From Massospora cicadina (lineage: Eukaryota; Entomophthoromycota; Entomophthoromycetes; Entomophthorales; Entomophthoraceae): a stretch of DNA of 64,000 nt. Each line of letters starts with the position of its first letter. Position 1 is the stretch's first letter. Of the stretch, positions 11,390 through 23,793 are shown one piece after another. The stretch covers positions 28,152-92,151 of the forward strand of contig JAKSZP010012191.1 of assembly GCA_022478985.1 (NCBI GenBank), given 5' to 3'. The position numbers were made by a program, and so were the translations under genes. The notes under the pieces were generated by a model, which saw only the letters and a program-made list of their open reading frames with translations, searched no databases and was not told the origin of the DNA.

Positions 11390-12000
11390 CAAGCAATCAG
11401 CATTCTGATGTTTTGCTCCTGGTCGGTGAAGGATCTCGAAGTTGTAAGCCTGTAGTTTAAGGGAATCAGGCTAGATGACCCTCCGGCTCCTTAAGGTTCT
11501 GCAAACAGCATAATGAGGCATGATCCGTTACAACTTTAAACTTTACACCATGTGTATATGCTCGGAATTGCTTGTAAGCATAAATCACTGCTAAGCACTT
11601 CCGCTCAGTCACAGTATAATTACTTTCATGGATATTCAGGCTTTGGCTGCAGTAAGCCACTGGGTGCTCCTCCCCTTCATCATCTTTTTGGGACAGAACT
11701 GCCCCCACAGCGGAAAGAGATGCTTCCATCTGTACAATGAATTCCTTTTCAAAATTTGGGTAGCGTAGCACTGGCGCATTGATCAATGCTGTTCAAAGAG
11801 TATCAAAGGAGTGTTGAAAGTGTTCCGTCCATACAAACGTGGCATCCTTTTTTAATAACTCAAACAGCGGACCTCTAATACAACTAAAGTTTGGTATGAA
11901 TCGGTGATAGTAGCCAACCATCCCTAAAAACTTGTACACATCTTGTTTACTGCTTGGTATAGTCATCTTACAAATGGCCTCCACCTTAGCTAATCGGGGC
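11390..12000 (-). pseudogene. B1 RNase H domain
   Basis: Frame 11,466-11,786 reads FIVQMEASLSAVGAVLSQKD, then PVAYCSQSLN, NYTVTERKCLAVIYA and FKVVTDHASL, the standard Gypsy RNase H blocks. In the first block the usual aspartate is glutamate (MEAS). The connection from RT (FLGMVGYYHRFIPNFS) is at 11,793-11,984. 11,091-11,389 is the degraded RNase H-integrase linker. Confidence 0.85.
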
Positions 12001-12049
12001 CTCAGACCTGTTTCATCAAATATATAACTGAGGTGCTCTAGCTGATCCT

Positions 12050-12790
12050 TAAAAGAGTGGCATTTCTGAGGTTTTATTCTGATGTTGGCCTCAGCAACCG
12101 GCGGAATACCTTTTCCAAATGGTTAAGGTGCTCAGAAAACATTCGGGAGAAAATATTTACATCATCAAGGTATACAATAACGCAGTACAGCTTCAAGTTG
12201 CTAAGAATAGTGTCCATCACCCGTTGGAATGTAGCTGGGGCATTACACAGCTCTTGTGGCATATGTGTCAGTTTAAAAGCCCTTTTGATGTGATAATGGT
12301 TCATTTTTTGTGTTCCGCTGCAGGTAACTCAATCTGCAATACCCAGATATTAAATCCATGGTGGAGAGTAACGAGCTTCCCCCAACCGGTTCAACACATC
12401 ATCTATTTGTGGCAAAGGGTATGAGTACTTTTTTGTAATGCTGTTGGGCTTGCGGTAGTCTATTACTACCCAGTTAGTACCATCCTTCTTCTTGACAATT
12501 AGGACAGGGGAAGCCCATGGGCTCTTTGATGGCTTGAGCATACCTTGCTCCAACAATTTATTGATTTCTGCTGTGACAACTTCTTCCGCTGCTCTAGATT
12601 GGTGGATTGGGCGAGATTTGATGGGGATGATCCCCAGTGTCCACTCGATGAATCACTCCTTGGGTGCACCTTAAATCATGATCATCAACAGCAAAGATCT
12701 CTTTGTATTTTTGAAATAAAGCTTCCGCTTGATCTTTCTGATATTCTGTTAACCCCATTAAGTTTTCATGCGGTAAAACTGCCATTACAC
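12050..12790 (-). pseudogene. B1 reverse transcriptase domain
   Basis: Frame 12,350-12,556 contains SPWASPVLIVKKKDGTNWVV and YSYPLPQIDDVLNRLG. Frame 12,074-12,304 contains LCNAPATFQRVMDTIL and the catalytic VYLDDVNIFSR. All main Gypsy RT motifs are present with YLDD intact, but at least two frameshifts separate them. Confidence 0.9.
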
Positions 12791-12859
12791 CAGGCTGTGT
12801 TTCATTGGGCAGACCAAATTCATCCAGTGAACCAAACTCATGAATCCTGAGGACCTCCT

Positions 12860-13600
12860 CAACTAGAATGTAATGTATGAATGCAAATATCTGGTGTCAG
12901 CGAATTGCATTGGTATATCCTGAAGATTCACTACCAAGACCTTTATCTCCCCATGCCACAGAAGTATAATGCCAGGGGCCACGTGAGGCTTGAACCATGA
13001 TTGGTGATAGGGCCGAATGACCTCCCCATATAGCCCAGCAGGCACTTCCACCTCTAACTCAGTGCTTATGATTACTTGGGTCCAGAGGGAATAGATATAG
13101 AGCCAGCGGCTCTAAGTGATAGCCTTTGATATTCATAAGTTTGGTGAGGAAGGGCCCAAGTCTTGCTTTTTAGTTGATGATATCGAACCAAAACCACCCC
13201 ATCACCATATGCAAGGTTAATTTGAGTCATGTGTACAGTATCCTTTGGCATTCCGCTGGAAGTGAAGTAGATTGGGATCCGCTGCCCTAGAATTTTAAAT
13301 GTCTTTACTGTCATATCAACAACAGTCCCAAAGTGACGCATAAAAGCGGTTCCAATTAACAGGTCAGAGTTATTGTTTGGTAACACTATAGCTGGGGCTA
13401 AAATGACAATCAACCTGAACTGCAAAGGTAGTGCACTGTATTCTCCTTCAAAACTGTGCTTTCTGCGCCTGCGGACCCATACACCATATGATGCTCTACA
13501 TCAGGCTTTAATGCTAACTTTGACACTAACTTTGAGGACACTATATTGATTGGGGCACCCATATCAACTATTGCGCAAACTCAGGTTTTTGCTACAACAG
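12860..13600 (-). pseudogene. B1 protease region with unusual DMG active site
   Basis: At 13,554-13,568 the frame reads AIVDMGAPINIVSSKL, with D-M-G where retropepsins normally have D-S-G or D-T-G. The conserved LPNNNSDLLIGTAFMRHFG follows in 13,072-13,425. B2 has the same D-M-G. 12,863-13,051 is the protease-RT linker. Confidence 0.8.
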
Positions 13601-13649
13601 TGTCACAGTAAGTACACTCAGAGTAAGATGCATCTGATTGTTTTAAAAA

Positions 13650-14990
13650 ATGAACATTTAACTGATCTTTTTTACAAGGAAGCTCATAATACCCTCCCCC
13701 AATTTAGGGTATTTTTTAACAATAGCATCCACAGGGAGGGCTTCATTTACCCCTTTTAAGAGGAGCGCATCAGCTAATGGATCTGGCTCATCTGTAGGAA
13801 GGTAATCGAACAATTGGCAAGCATACGTTTTTGAATGCTCCTGGGAGCCTGCTTCCGCCATGTCCATGAATTGCGTTCATGTGAGCACATTTACCTCTCA
13901 AACTGGCTGCTGATATAGAAATGTGTCATCATACTGGGAAACTTCTGCTAGCTGTGCAGGAATAGGTTCAGGTGGGACGTTTTGAGTCAGAATAGCGGAG
14001 GTAGAGAGTGCCATATCTACTCTGTTCTGACTTTTCCCTGATTATACTGCTCCCACAGTAGGTAATGAACCTGATGATTACGACAACTCCTAGCCAGGTG
14101 TCCTGAGCAACTACACGAAAAGCAATTAACCCCATAAGACCTTTGTCCTTGATTGTTGTAAAATGGGACACCCAAAAAGGTGGAATGGTATTGAACAGTA
14201 TAAACAGACACATTCCAGTTGGAGGACTGCTGTTGGCAACTAGGTTGAAAGTGAGGCTTGTGATGATAATAAGGCCAGGGAATTCCAACTGGCCACTGAA
14301 CAGGGAGGTATTATTCCATTAAATAAACTAGGCTAGAAGTGGAGGCAATTGGTTTCCGCTCTATACTGGGTGGAGAGAAGGTAGCGGATAAACGTCGTAG
14401 TATTTGAACAAGTTTAAGCAAAGGTATGTCAACCTCTAAATATGGAGCCAAGGCATTAAAAAGCTCATGATATGGTTTCACAGCAAAGGTCAACGTTATG
14501 CTTATGTCACATTCAGTTAAAACTCCTGTCCCAATTAACACATGGGCTTCTGCTGAGAATTGATCAGCAAATGCAGTGAGGGTCTCATTATGTTGAGCTC
14601 CAATGGTTAGAAACTCAGCCTTCCATTGCACCATTTTTGAAGCTCCTCCAAACAACTATAGCATAGTATCCTTCACTTTTTGATAGGTAACGGAACTATT
14701 GAGAAGATAGCAAGTAACTTGGTCGGCGCTTCCAACATCCAGGGTGGACATTAGTAATTTGGCTTTACATCAATCTGAAGCACCTTTTACTGCAAACTAA
14801 AATCGTTTAAAGAATCCATGGATGTTCTCATCAAGATCAAATGGAGGAAGCTTATTGATACAACGTTCTTGCAGAAACTCCTTCTTCCATTTAAGAACAG
14901 CGTACAGGGCAAGCTTTAGTTCTGCATATTCAAAGGTTGCAGAGTTCTGAGATGATTCCTTAACAAAGCAAGCCTGATATGACATGACTA
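13650..14990 (-). pseudogene. B1 gag
   Basis: Frame 14,797-14,985 holds the N-terminal part (LKLALYAVLKWKKEFLQ). 14,311-14,655 holds a capsid-like segment (MVQWKAEFLTIGAQHNETL). 14,083-14,124 encodes the intact zinc knuckle CFSCSCSGHLARSC. 13,658-13,867 is the gag-protease junction, homologous to the place where C2 sits in B2. Confidence 0.75.
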
Positions 14991-15044
14991 GCAGCTGAGG
15001 AACGTTTATCAGTTTATGTGATTGATCAATGGGCCCACTGTAGT

Positions 15045-15052
15045 GAGCACAA
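15045..15052 (-). promoter_or_regulatory. B1 primer-binding site
   Basis: gagcacaa on the plus strand is one base from gagcacca, the complement of tggtgctc, and lies one base outside the 5' LTR. The B2 site at 57,096-57,103 is a perfect gagcacca. Confidence 0.6.
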
Positions 15053-15053
15053 C

Positions 15054-15548
15054 TGTTATAAAATTGGCGTTACTGATGAGAGACACTGTAAATGATTTTC
15101 ACAGGGTTCAACCCACTGAGCAATAGGACAAATGATATGAGGAACTTTGCTCTTGAACCAACATAAATAAACTTATTAATAGATATGGAGCACTTGCTCC
15201 CACTATACTCTTTTATTTAATATAATAACTATAGCAGCTCTTCTCTGTTCCGCCTATTTTAAGCTATTAACAATCTAACCTCCTTGATCATCTCATCCCG
15301 CTTGTATTGTAGTGACTTCAGATGATACCACTTTCATGGATTAGTAATTCACTTTGCCGTATCTTAATGGTCCCACCAATTCTTCATTCATTAATTCACA
15401 ATCACCCAATTTAGGCGATTTCCAACAACCCAATATTGCCTCATTTCGAGGCGCTTGAATTAATCATACCCATAACAACTTGGTGGATTCCATCTGTTTT
15501 ACCATCTCGACTTAGGGCTTATCATCCAGTCATATCCAAATCATAACT
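15054..15548 (-). repeat. B1 5' LTR
   Basis: About 495 bp and homologous to the LTR at 9,626-10,121. The right edge is inferred from the actat duplication, because the terminal bases differ between copies. Confidence 0.85.
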
Positions 15549-15598
15549 ACTATACCTTCCAGCGTTCAAGTAATCGTCCAGACTGGACTAACAATTAA

Positions 15599-17505
15599 GT
15601 TTCCACTTGAGTTCACATTTGAGTGATTTAATTAAGAAAAATTCAATTTACCACCGCCATCTAGCCATGCCATTTTTCAATATGTCTGCAGATCAGCCGC
15701 CTGCTGCTCCAATGTGGGGTAGCGGTGCTCCACCACATAGCATTTTCTACCCTGTGGGCAAACGTGTTTGCATGGGTCAAATAGCCCACCATCTTCGTCT
15801 GGTCATTTTATCCCCCCATGGGATTTAGCACTCCACTTGGCATGCATCCTCCCTTTTTGCCCCCACCCTCTCGCCCTCCCTTGATCCACAATCCAATTTT
15901 GCCTACAAGTTGATTATGGGCATTTATTCCTGTATGCTGACAATGCAATTATCAGATTGGCCACCACTGCATTTTCACCGGCTGGCTTTATCAATTTCCA
16001 CCCTTTTAAGGGATATTTTGATTTTTGGTTTCCAGATGGAGGAGGATGCTGCAGCAGCGGCTTCTACTTCCCTTATTTTAAAAAATACTCCAATACCCCT
16101 ACCTGAACTTGCCTGCCTACAGACACCACAATGGTGGTGTCCTTTGCATCCCTCCTTCTCACCACCCACCCCAAGTTTTTTACAATAAGCTGATAGCTGG
16201 GCTTATGGCTTATGGCTCTCAGCCCAACCTCATCTTTGCTGTTCCCTCCGTTGCAGAGTGCCTTGCTGCCCCTTGCACAACTGCCACCATTATCCCACAC
16301 CAATCTGCCATAGCCCACCAAATCCCCCCACGCTCATATTGCAGAAGTGCCTAAGCACTTTTTTGGGCTCAGGTGGATAATAGTCACCAAATTTGTCCCC
16401 TCTGTTTTGGACTTGACCACTCCAAAAAATCCTGCTCCTGAGCCACTTCCTCTGATGAGGCTTTGAAGCCACATTAAGTGAGTTTGAAATGGGGCATTTT
16501 GATGCCCCCTCCCACCCAACATTCTTGTTCAATGGGCCAGAGTGGAAAACTGACCCCAACCAAACAAGTACCCACATTAACCCACCCAATTATACTCCCG
16601 CCAATCAGAATCAGGCTTGGACTGCTATATGCTCCCAAGCATCCCATTCGCCCACTACCACCCACCCAACTTCTAACAACACTATTCTCATGAACCAGAA
16701 TCCATTGGACCTATTGGCTGAGATTGATGAATCAGGTAACATTATCATGAATGAGCAGCCTGGTCAACCTCTCAGCCAGTTTGATTATGGTCAGGCCATA
16801 TTTTACTTTCTGATTTTGATGATACCCCACCCCCCAAACGTTTCACTCCTAAACCCAATGCCACCCCCTACCAAAGTGACCAACAGCTTTCCTTAGCTGC
16901 GGTGGCCTCTCACATTGCCCAAACCTACGCAAAGCAGTGGCCAAATCAGTGGCTCAATACCAATTAGGGCCTCTCACACTCTACTTCCCCCAATTTCCCT
17001 AAATCTCCCTGAAGCAATATCTCAAAATTATTTGACAACACTGAAGCCACTGTCATGCATGTAGCTAAACTAGAAGATTTTAACCTATCTGCTTAAATCA
17101 CCCGCCACAGTATCTCTGATTTTTCCCAACTCCCCAAAGCCCTATTCAATCTTAACTTCACGTAGCATAATTTGTTGAAGCAGTATACTGCGCTAATTTT
17201 GATTTGGAGGTGGAGAACTCATAATAAACTGCCATTTACCTACACTAAGCTGATGCCCAACGCCCTGGATCTCCACTTTAGTCCGTCTCTCCAACCAACA
17301 TGACATAGTTGTGGCAAACTCATCTGAAGACAAACCGCCTGACCCCACTCACCCTCAGCCATGGTGGGTTAGAAGTTTCCGCTCCCCATCTGGTTTGTTG
17401 TTTTTGTTTTGTCTTCAATTTTTCTTTTGTTTGGGTACATTTTATTTTGTTTTTGTGTTTTGGTACTGCCCGTCCTTTAGTCAGTGTACCTCAAATAAAT
17501 CAATT
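15599..17505 (+). mobile_element. Half-LINE C1 (ORF1-only non-LTR element)
   Basis: A 1,907-bp insertion is flanked by the perfect 15-bp duplication tggactaacaattaa at 15,584-15,598 and 17,506-17,520. It has one long degraded frame (about 15,661-17,370), no endonuclease or RT, and a short 3' untranslated region ending in tcaaataaatc. Its length matches C2 and C3 (about 1.93 kb), so this is a defined family rather than a random truncation. A1 sequence resumes directly after the duplication. Confidence 0.85.
15661..17370 (+). pseudogene. C1 ORF1-like protein
   Basis: The N-terminus contains APMWGSGAPPHS, shared with C2 (VPMWGSGAPLPN). A segment at about 16,020-16,350 corresponds to the conserved middle domain of C2 and C3. 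A CCHC knuckle, CPLCFGLDHSKKSC, lies at about 16,397-16,438. The acidic tail SSEDKPPDPTHP at about 17,320-17,350 parallels DEEEEPPDPPST in C2. A nucleic-acid-binding role is inferred from the knuckle. Several frameshifts. Confidence 0.7.
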
Positions 17506-17520
17506 TGGACTAACAATTAA

Positions 17521-18560
17521 TATTCTGGAATGACTTTATGGTGAAGTATATCAACTATGGTCTAAATCTCTTTTTGAACATAACTTTGACCCTGGTATTA
17601 TCATCCTTGACATGAAGAAATACACATCTTATGTGCATACCTGCAAAATCGGCCCATCTCCATCAAGTGACATCAAACAATCACATTTCTGCATCTGTTC
17701 CCTACCTCAGAAATTCACTCATTTCATTAGTTTGGAACTTTTGTCAACTTAGGGCTCCTCAATAAGGACCTATTCAGTATAAACAATATCGTCCCTATGG
17801 ACAATTTAAGCAACCTGGCCAACTTTGAGAAAAGCCAAGCTCATGAGTTATTCTCCAAATATCAGGAAATATTTGCACAAGATGATTTTGACTTGGGACG
17901 TGCTAAGAGTGTCACCCACAATATCAATACTGGAGATTATAAACCAATTTGATTATGCCCAATTAGACTCTTAAATCATCATAAGAAGATGTATCCAAGG
18001 AGATTGAGGAACTCCTCGATTATGGCATGTTAGTGCCTATAGAAAGTCCATGGGCGGCACCAATTTTAATAGTGAAGAAAAATGGAAGCAACCAAGTAGT
18101 CATTGATTATCAGAAGGTAAACAACATCACAAAGAAGGACTCATACCCTCTTCCATAAATTGACAATGCCTTGGATAGGCTAGGGGGCGAAAAGTTCTTC
18201 TCAGTAATGGACCTTATCAGTGAATATTGACAAATAGATCTTCCCAAAGATGAGCGTGAGAAAGGTGCAATTATAACCCAAGAGGGCCTATTTCAACTGA
18301 CGAGAATGCATCAAGGGCTCTGAAATGCCCCAGCTACCTTCCAAAGAACTATGGGCACAATTCTGGGAGATTTAAGTTGTCATGTGAACTAGTGTACCTT
18401 GATGATATCAACGTTTTCAGCCGCACTTTTGACGACTACCTGGAATACTTAGAGGAAATTTTCAGAAGGCTAACAGCTTTAAACTTAAAATCAAGCTCAT
18501 AAAGTTCCAGTTCCTCAATGAACAGCTGTAATATCTTGGATTCTTAATATGACAAAGTGG
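17521..18560 (+). pseudogene. A1 protease-RT linker and reverse transcriptase
   Basis: The linker includes WSKSLFEHNFDPGIIILD and NKDLFSINNIVPMDNLSN, both also recognisable in A2. RT motifs follow: ESPWAAPILIVKKN near 18,040, YPLP near 18,150, FQLTRMHQGL near 18,290 and the catalytic VYLDDINVFSR at about 18,390. YLDD is intact, but stops occur in most blocks. Confidence 0.85.
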
Positions 18561-19390
18561 GTCTTTGGCCCCAACCCTCTAAGCTGGAAGCCATCTCCAA
18601 AATTAAACAGTCCAAATCCAAGCGTGATATCAAGGATTCCTGATCATGATTGGGTACTATTGCTAATTTATTGCTGATTTTGCTCATCTTGGGGAGCCGC
18701 TTTTCTATCTACTTAAAGATAAAGTCCCATTCAACTGGACTCCAGCTTGCCATTATGCATTTAACCAACTCCAATAAGCCCTATTGGACACGCCTGTTCC
18801 TTGATATCAAGACTTTAATTGTGAATTCATTGTCCAAACTGATGCATCCCTAACAGCAGTGGGGGCCGTGTTATCCCAAGTTGGGGTAGACGGTGATAAC
18901 ATTTTGTTTCCTTTTCTAGTCAGACCTTAAATGTTCATGAGAAAAATTATATGGTGATGGAACTAGAATGCTTAGCCATCATATATGCTTTCAAGAAATT
19001 TCAAGTCTACCTCCATGGCACTCATTTCAAAGTTGTTACCAATAATGCTTCCTTAAGATGGTTGAACAATTCTAGAGAACCTGAGGGCTGACTATTAGCC
19101 CACTGGGAATTAAAGATCCAAGCTTATGACTACACAATTGAGCATCAAACCAGAGCAAAACATCAAAAAACGCTGATTGCCTATCCTGACTACTCACCAT
19201 TGCAACACTTATTTAAGCCGCCAATGAATTGTTTCAGAAATTGATCAGTGGAGAGTACCAAGATGAGCCTGAATCCGTCCAAGAATTATTATCAGATTTA
19301 GAAAAATACAACTATCAAAAACGGGACGCCTTACAAGATCTTTGAAGGCAAGAAGTAATTTTTTTCTAAGACCCTCAGCCTGAACAGACT
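18561..19390 (+). pseudogene. A1 RNase H and linker
   Basis: Blocks correspond to the Gypsy RNase H: QTLNVHEKNYMVMELECLAI near 18,930 and FKVVTNNASLRWLNN near 19,030. The usual TDHASL is TNNASL. Degraded sequence between 19,100 and 19,390 leads into integrase. Confidence 0.75.
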
Positions 19391-20432
19391 TAATAATGGC
19401 GGCGCATAAGGCCATAGGGCATGGTAGCTTCAAAAAGGCAAAAGAGCATCTGAAGCAATTATACTATTGGGAGTCAATGCATTTTGACATCCAAAAAACG
19501 CTAGAATGCTGTGCAGAGTGCCAAGGTAAAAACTATTCTGAAAAAGCACATCTTACCAGCTTGTTCATCCCAAGTTTGCTTGGCACACTGTATCTATTGA
19601 TGTTGTGGGCCCACTTCTAACAAACAATATGAAGGCCAAGTACATTACTATAGCCATTGACCACTTGACCAAATGGGTTGAGGCCAAGGCTATTTGGATA
19701 TCTGGAGTGTCAACTACATCCAAGTTCGTCCTTGAAAACATCATCCACAAGCATAGATGTCCCCAGGTTATTCTTACCAATCATGTAACAAATTTTACCG
19801 CCAGTGTCCTTTCCAAGCTCAAACAATTATTGGGAGTACGAGGTGTTCTTTCTGAGCCCTATCATCCCAAAACTAATGGTACAGTTGAGTGCACAAAAGG
19901 GATGTTGGTGAACATTATCAGGAAATTAACTTTGGCCAAACCATCCAAATGGAGTACTTTTTTAAGCTCAGCAATATTTGCCTACAATTTCTCCTATCAT
20001 TTGTCAACCAGGATGTCCCCATTTCAAGTATTATATGGAAGACATCCATCCCTAACAATGCTACTATATTTGGCCCTAGAGGATTCTCAAGAAAACACTT
20101 ATCCTCAATAAATCAAGAAGCTTGCAGATACCTTAAATAAACTACAAGCTCAAGCTTTCAACAGCAGTTTTGCTGTGAAAAAGGCCAACATCAAAAGGAA
20201 TTGGAAAATTTCTACAAATTGGACATGTTTTAAAGACAACAATGAAGGTTTATTTTGCAACACCCATGAATTAAGCCAATTGCAAAAGTTAGATTGCATT
20301 TGGGTAGGCTCATTTGAAGTGATTGAGAAAGCATCTAACTTATTATACACAATTAAGGATATTAGGACCAGCCATATATACAACTGGGTCCATGCAAAAT
20401 TTCTAAAAAGGTTCAATAAGCTGTCCAATTAA
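19391..20432 (+). pseudogene. A1 integrase
   Basis: Frame 19,396-19,620 carries an intact HHCC zinc domain (HKAIGHGSFKKAKEHLKQ, then CCAEC). Frame 19,605-20,111 carries the catalytic core: ITIAIDHLTKWVEAKAIW (first D), VILTNHVTNFT (second D changed to N) and NGTVECTKGML (E). Frame 20,175-20,432 is the C-terminal domain, with GSFEVIEKASNLLYTIKD. The 168-aa core is the longest intact stretch of A1. Confidence 0.9.
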
Positions 20433-20439
20433 GAAATAA

Positions 20440-20490
20440 AGAAGAAAAAATACAAAAAATACAAAAAACACAAAAAATACAAAAAATATA
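20440..20490 (+). repeat. Short tandem repeat, unit about acaaaaaat
   Basis: Roughly five imperfect 8-10-bp units (tacaaaaaatacaaaaaac and similar) follow the integrase end in the A1 3' untranslated region. Confidence 0.8.
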
Positions 20491-20833
20491 CCTCAAAAAA
20501 TTTAATAATTAATGCTTTGATTTACACTTGAGGATGGGAGAGGATCCAACTACAGACTCATTATTAGTTCAGGCCAAAATTAACAATAAGAGGATTTAAC
20601 ATCATATTCATCAGCAGTTTGGTCTGGGAATAACAATAAGAGGATTAAACTCCAGATTTGTCAGCAGTTAAGGCCAAAATTAACAAATGGAAAAGACAAT
20701 GAAGGCTAATTGGGAATCTTAAGGCTTATGTTTGAGTCAACTGGGGGGAATTTCATATTCTGATGGTTGGCCTGAAAATAAACCCATTGACAACCAACAG
20801 ATCAGCTAGTTATTCTCTTAATGAAAAAATAAT
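20491..20833 (+). other. A1 3' untranslated region, left of E
   Basis: There is no coding signal. Imperfect repeats of a unit containing aacaataagaggatt occur at about 20,580-20,660, and ggccaaaattaaca occurs twice. The region continues after element E at 26,280-26,517 and reaches the A1 3' LTR. Confidence 0.6.
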
Positions 20834-21465
20834 TGTCAGGAACTGGTGTACTACTGACCTGGTTGGGGGTAGCTAACCATAAGTTAGCATAACCAAGGGG
20901 TTTATCCAGTATGACAAGGACACTAGAGGTGTCCAGTTATAAGGAATGGTGGGTAAGCTGGTATGGGAGTTTCCTAAAGATATGGTTTAAAAGGGGAAAG
21001 TTATAAGAGAGTTTCTTGTAGGCTGGGGTGGTAGATTGGTATTGATAACACTTTAGTAAACAAATTTAATAGTGTTTGCATTATAAAAATAATTATATTG
21101 ACCGCAAAGATTAAACAAAATGAATGCCTTGGTTTTATATACCATCCAACTTCCTGGACTTACCTAAGCTTAATTGATTTTAAACAGTGCACTATTCTTC
21201 TCTTGAGCTTATGGGATTGCAACTTGCATGTGATTTTGAAAGGCAGTAGGAATCGTCTCAGTCTCATCATAAATTCATTTTGGTGCAATTAATTGACTCA
21301 ATACTATTGCAAATGAAGTGATTTGAATGATAAATCGAATATTTTCACTACAATCATTAATTTGATATGCAATTATTCAATCTAACTTCATCACATATCA
21401 TATTGATCTGACTGACAATATCTATAATCTTAGGAATTCCACTAATGTCAGGATTTACCCTGACA
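20834..21465 (-). repeat. E 3' LTR
   Basis: 632 bp with perfect inverted termini tgtcagg and cctgaca. Confidence 0.95.
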
Positions 21466-21538
21466 TCATCCCCCACAAAGGCTGAAGCTACCTGCGAGGC
21501 CTTCTTCTTCCATTTATTTAAATGCTTGCCTGCATTCT

Positions 21539-21928
21539 TTAAATTCTCCTCAGGCTCCCAAGTGCTCTCTTTTTAGGATATCCAGTCCACTTAACCAGAT
21601 ATTGCACTTTACCATGGTGTGTTCTCCATTTAATAGCCTCCACCTCATACTCAGGACAGGGACCTTTAATCAGTGGTGGTGTTAGCTCCTTGACTTTCTG
21701 GTGTGGTAGAGAGATTCCTTCTTTTTTGTTCAAGAGGGAACGATGGAATACATTGTGAACTTTCCAACCTTTAGGAAATTCAAAACGGTAAACCACCTTT
21801 CCTATAACCTCTGTGACCTTGTATGGCCCTATGCGCCGATGGTCAAGTTTCTGACATGGTACATTCAAAGGAATATTTCGAGCATCCAGGTAAACTTCGC
21901 TACCTACTTCCAACATCTTACCAGGCAC
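21539..21928 (-). pseudogene. E integrase C-terminus and chromodomain
   Basis: A 129-aa open frame runs from the integrase tail (GSEVYLDARNIPLNV, KLDHRRIGPYKVTEVIG, KVHNVFHRSLL) into a chromodomain (YEVEAIKWRTHHGKVQYLVK, then WTGYP). The chromodomain matches the first two-thirds of the fold; the final W-E-P segment is disrupted. In chromoviruses this domain steers integration toward modified histones. Confidence 0.9.
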
Positions 21929-21971
21929 ATGCTTCTTATCTGCAAAGTCTTTGTAAGTATGTCTTCTTGGT

Positions 21972-22771
21972 TCAGATTAGCCAAGCAAAGTGCATGAGTT
22001 TGATGAATGTTCCATAAAAATTCTCTCCCAGGGGATTATCCGCTTCAACAGATGGTAATGGTTCCCAGTTCACATCATACCCATAGTTGGCTTTGAATGG
22101 TGACATTCCAGTTGAAGAGTGATCTAGAGTGTTATAACAGAACTGGGCCATAGGCAACAACGCAACCCAGTTGTCCTGCTCTGCATTAACATAGCATCTC
22201 AGGTACTGCTCCAGCACCTGATTAACTCTCTCAGTCTGTTCATCAGCCTGCGGATGGTATGCAGTGGATAAACATCTCTTGATTCTAAGATCTACAAGGA
22301 GCTGTTTCCAAAAATTTGATGTGAATTGAGGCCCTCTGTCTGAGATCACCTCCTTGGGAGTACCATGATGCAGGAATACATTTCTCAAAAACAGATGAGA
22401 TATCTCTTTAGCCATGACATTGGTAGTAGTTGGGATAAAATAAGCATTGTAGTAAATCTATCTACCACCACCAACACTGCATTGAATCCTTGGAAACGGG
22501 GTAGCTCTAATATAAAATCCATGGATATTGACTCCCATGGCTTTTGTGTGATTGAAAATGGCTGTAATTGTCCTTCAGGAAGTCCTCTACGAACCTTGGT
22601 GCATCCACAGACCTCACAACCTGCCACATATTTTAAGACATCCCCTCTAAGACCAGGCCATCGGTAAGTTCTTTGAATCAGTTGGATCATTTTATTCTTC
22701 CCAGGGTGTCCTGCCATGCCTACATCGTGGTGCTCGCGCATAACATCCAATCTTAAAGGTCCTTCTGGCAC
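21972..22771 (-). pseudogene. E integrase zinc domain and catalytic core
   Basis: Two overlapping frames carry HHDVGMAGHPGKNKMI and CEVCGC (zinc domain), MDFILELPRFQG (first D), VISDRGPQFTSNFW (second D) and QADEQTERVNQVLEQYL (E). All three catalytic residues are present, but a frameshift near 22,400 separates the first from the others. Confidence 0.9.
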
Positions 22772-23178
22772 ATAAAAAAACTTTCAAGAATATTAACTGA
22801 CCCTTTAACGAGTAACCCTTTTTGTACCACACACTGTCTAAGTTTTGAATGATATCATTCTTCACATTCTGACAGAAAGCATCATCATTTTGAACATCTA
22901 AAAATCTCATCTCCACGGCCCACTAGCACAAGATGAAATAATAATGCAGCGGGATCCTTGGTCTTCATAAGCATCTGTGCATTAAACTTGGTAATTTTCC
23001 CCTCTTCAGGGATCATGTCAGGACGTCAGCTTAAGGAATTTGGAACCAAATTAATTTTCCCAGGTTTGTAACCAATGTCTAAGTCATAATCCGCCAGAGT
23101 AAGTGCCCATCATGCCTGTTGCTGGTTCAATTGCCGTGGGGTGAAAAAGTAAGTCAAGTTTTTATGGTCTGTCAAAAC

Positions 23179-23733
23179 TTACACTGGGTACTTTGCCCCA
23201 CACAGGTACCAGCACCAGTGTTTAAGACATTGAATAACAGCCAACATATCCTTGTCATAGATAGGATAGTTGCATTCCGCTGGGATGAATTTCTTGGAAT
23301 AGTAGGCTACAGGATGCAGCCTACTATCATCCCCCTCATGAAACAAAACCCCCTCAAGAGCGTATCCTGAAGCATAAGTCTCAACCACAAAGGGCTTTTC
23401 ATCATTGGGCATTGCCAACACAGGTGCAGAGATAAAGGCAGCCTTCAAGTCAGAAAAATATTTTTCCGCTGCCTGAGACCATTTATATGGAACACTTTCT
23501 GATGTAAGCCGTGTTAAGGGTAACGCAATAGAAGAAAAGTCTTTAATAAAATCCCTACAAAAATTTTCCAAGCCTAAGAAACTACAAACATCCTTCCAGC
23601 TATTAGGTGTAGTCCAAGATATGATGGCATCCACTTTTCTAGGTGCCATGGTGAACCCATTCCTGCCCACAACATAACCAAGAAATTCAACTTCCTCCCA
23701 TGAAAACTCACATTTTGATAGCTTCACATGCAA
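23179..23733 (-). pseudogene. E RNase H
   Basis: A 184-aa frame contains ECEFSWEEVEFLGYVV-like sequence (written KCEFSWEEVEFLGYVVG here), then VVETYASGYALEGVLFHEGD and PVAYYSKKFIPAECNY. The first catalytic aspartate (normally VETDASGYA) is tyrosine. 22,772-23,178 is the degraded RNase H-integrase linker. Confidence 0.88.
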
Positions 23734-23793
23734 GTTGTACCTTCCAAGTTGTTCTAAATTAAATTCAAGTGCAGTAAGTGTTCCTTCTGCGTC

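Larger units (their letters stand above)
9626..15548 (-). mobile_element. Ty3/Gypsy element B1, complete with both LTRs
   Basis: LTRs at 9,626-10,121 and 15,054-15,548 begin tgttataaaatt on the plus strand and align along their length. The putative 5-bp duplication actat lies at 9,621-9,625 and 15,549-15,553. Internal order, reading leftward, is gag, protease, RT, RNase H, integrase. A purine tract (pyrimidines on the plus strand, 10,122-10,132) abuts the 3' LTR, and a primer-binding site abuts the 5' LTR. A1 resumes at 15,554. Frames are broken throughout. B2 (49,112-57,669) is a second copy of the family. Confidence 0.9.

Noticed and set aside
19396..20111. Intact host gene with an integrase-like domain
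   Set aside because: Despite its length it is co-linear with A1 RT and RNase H, and the second catalytic Asp is Asn; it is an A1 remnant, with no sign of domestication.
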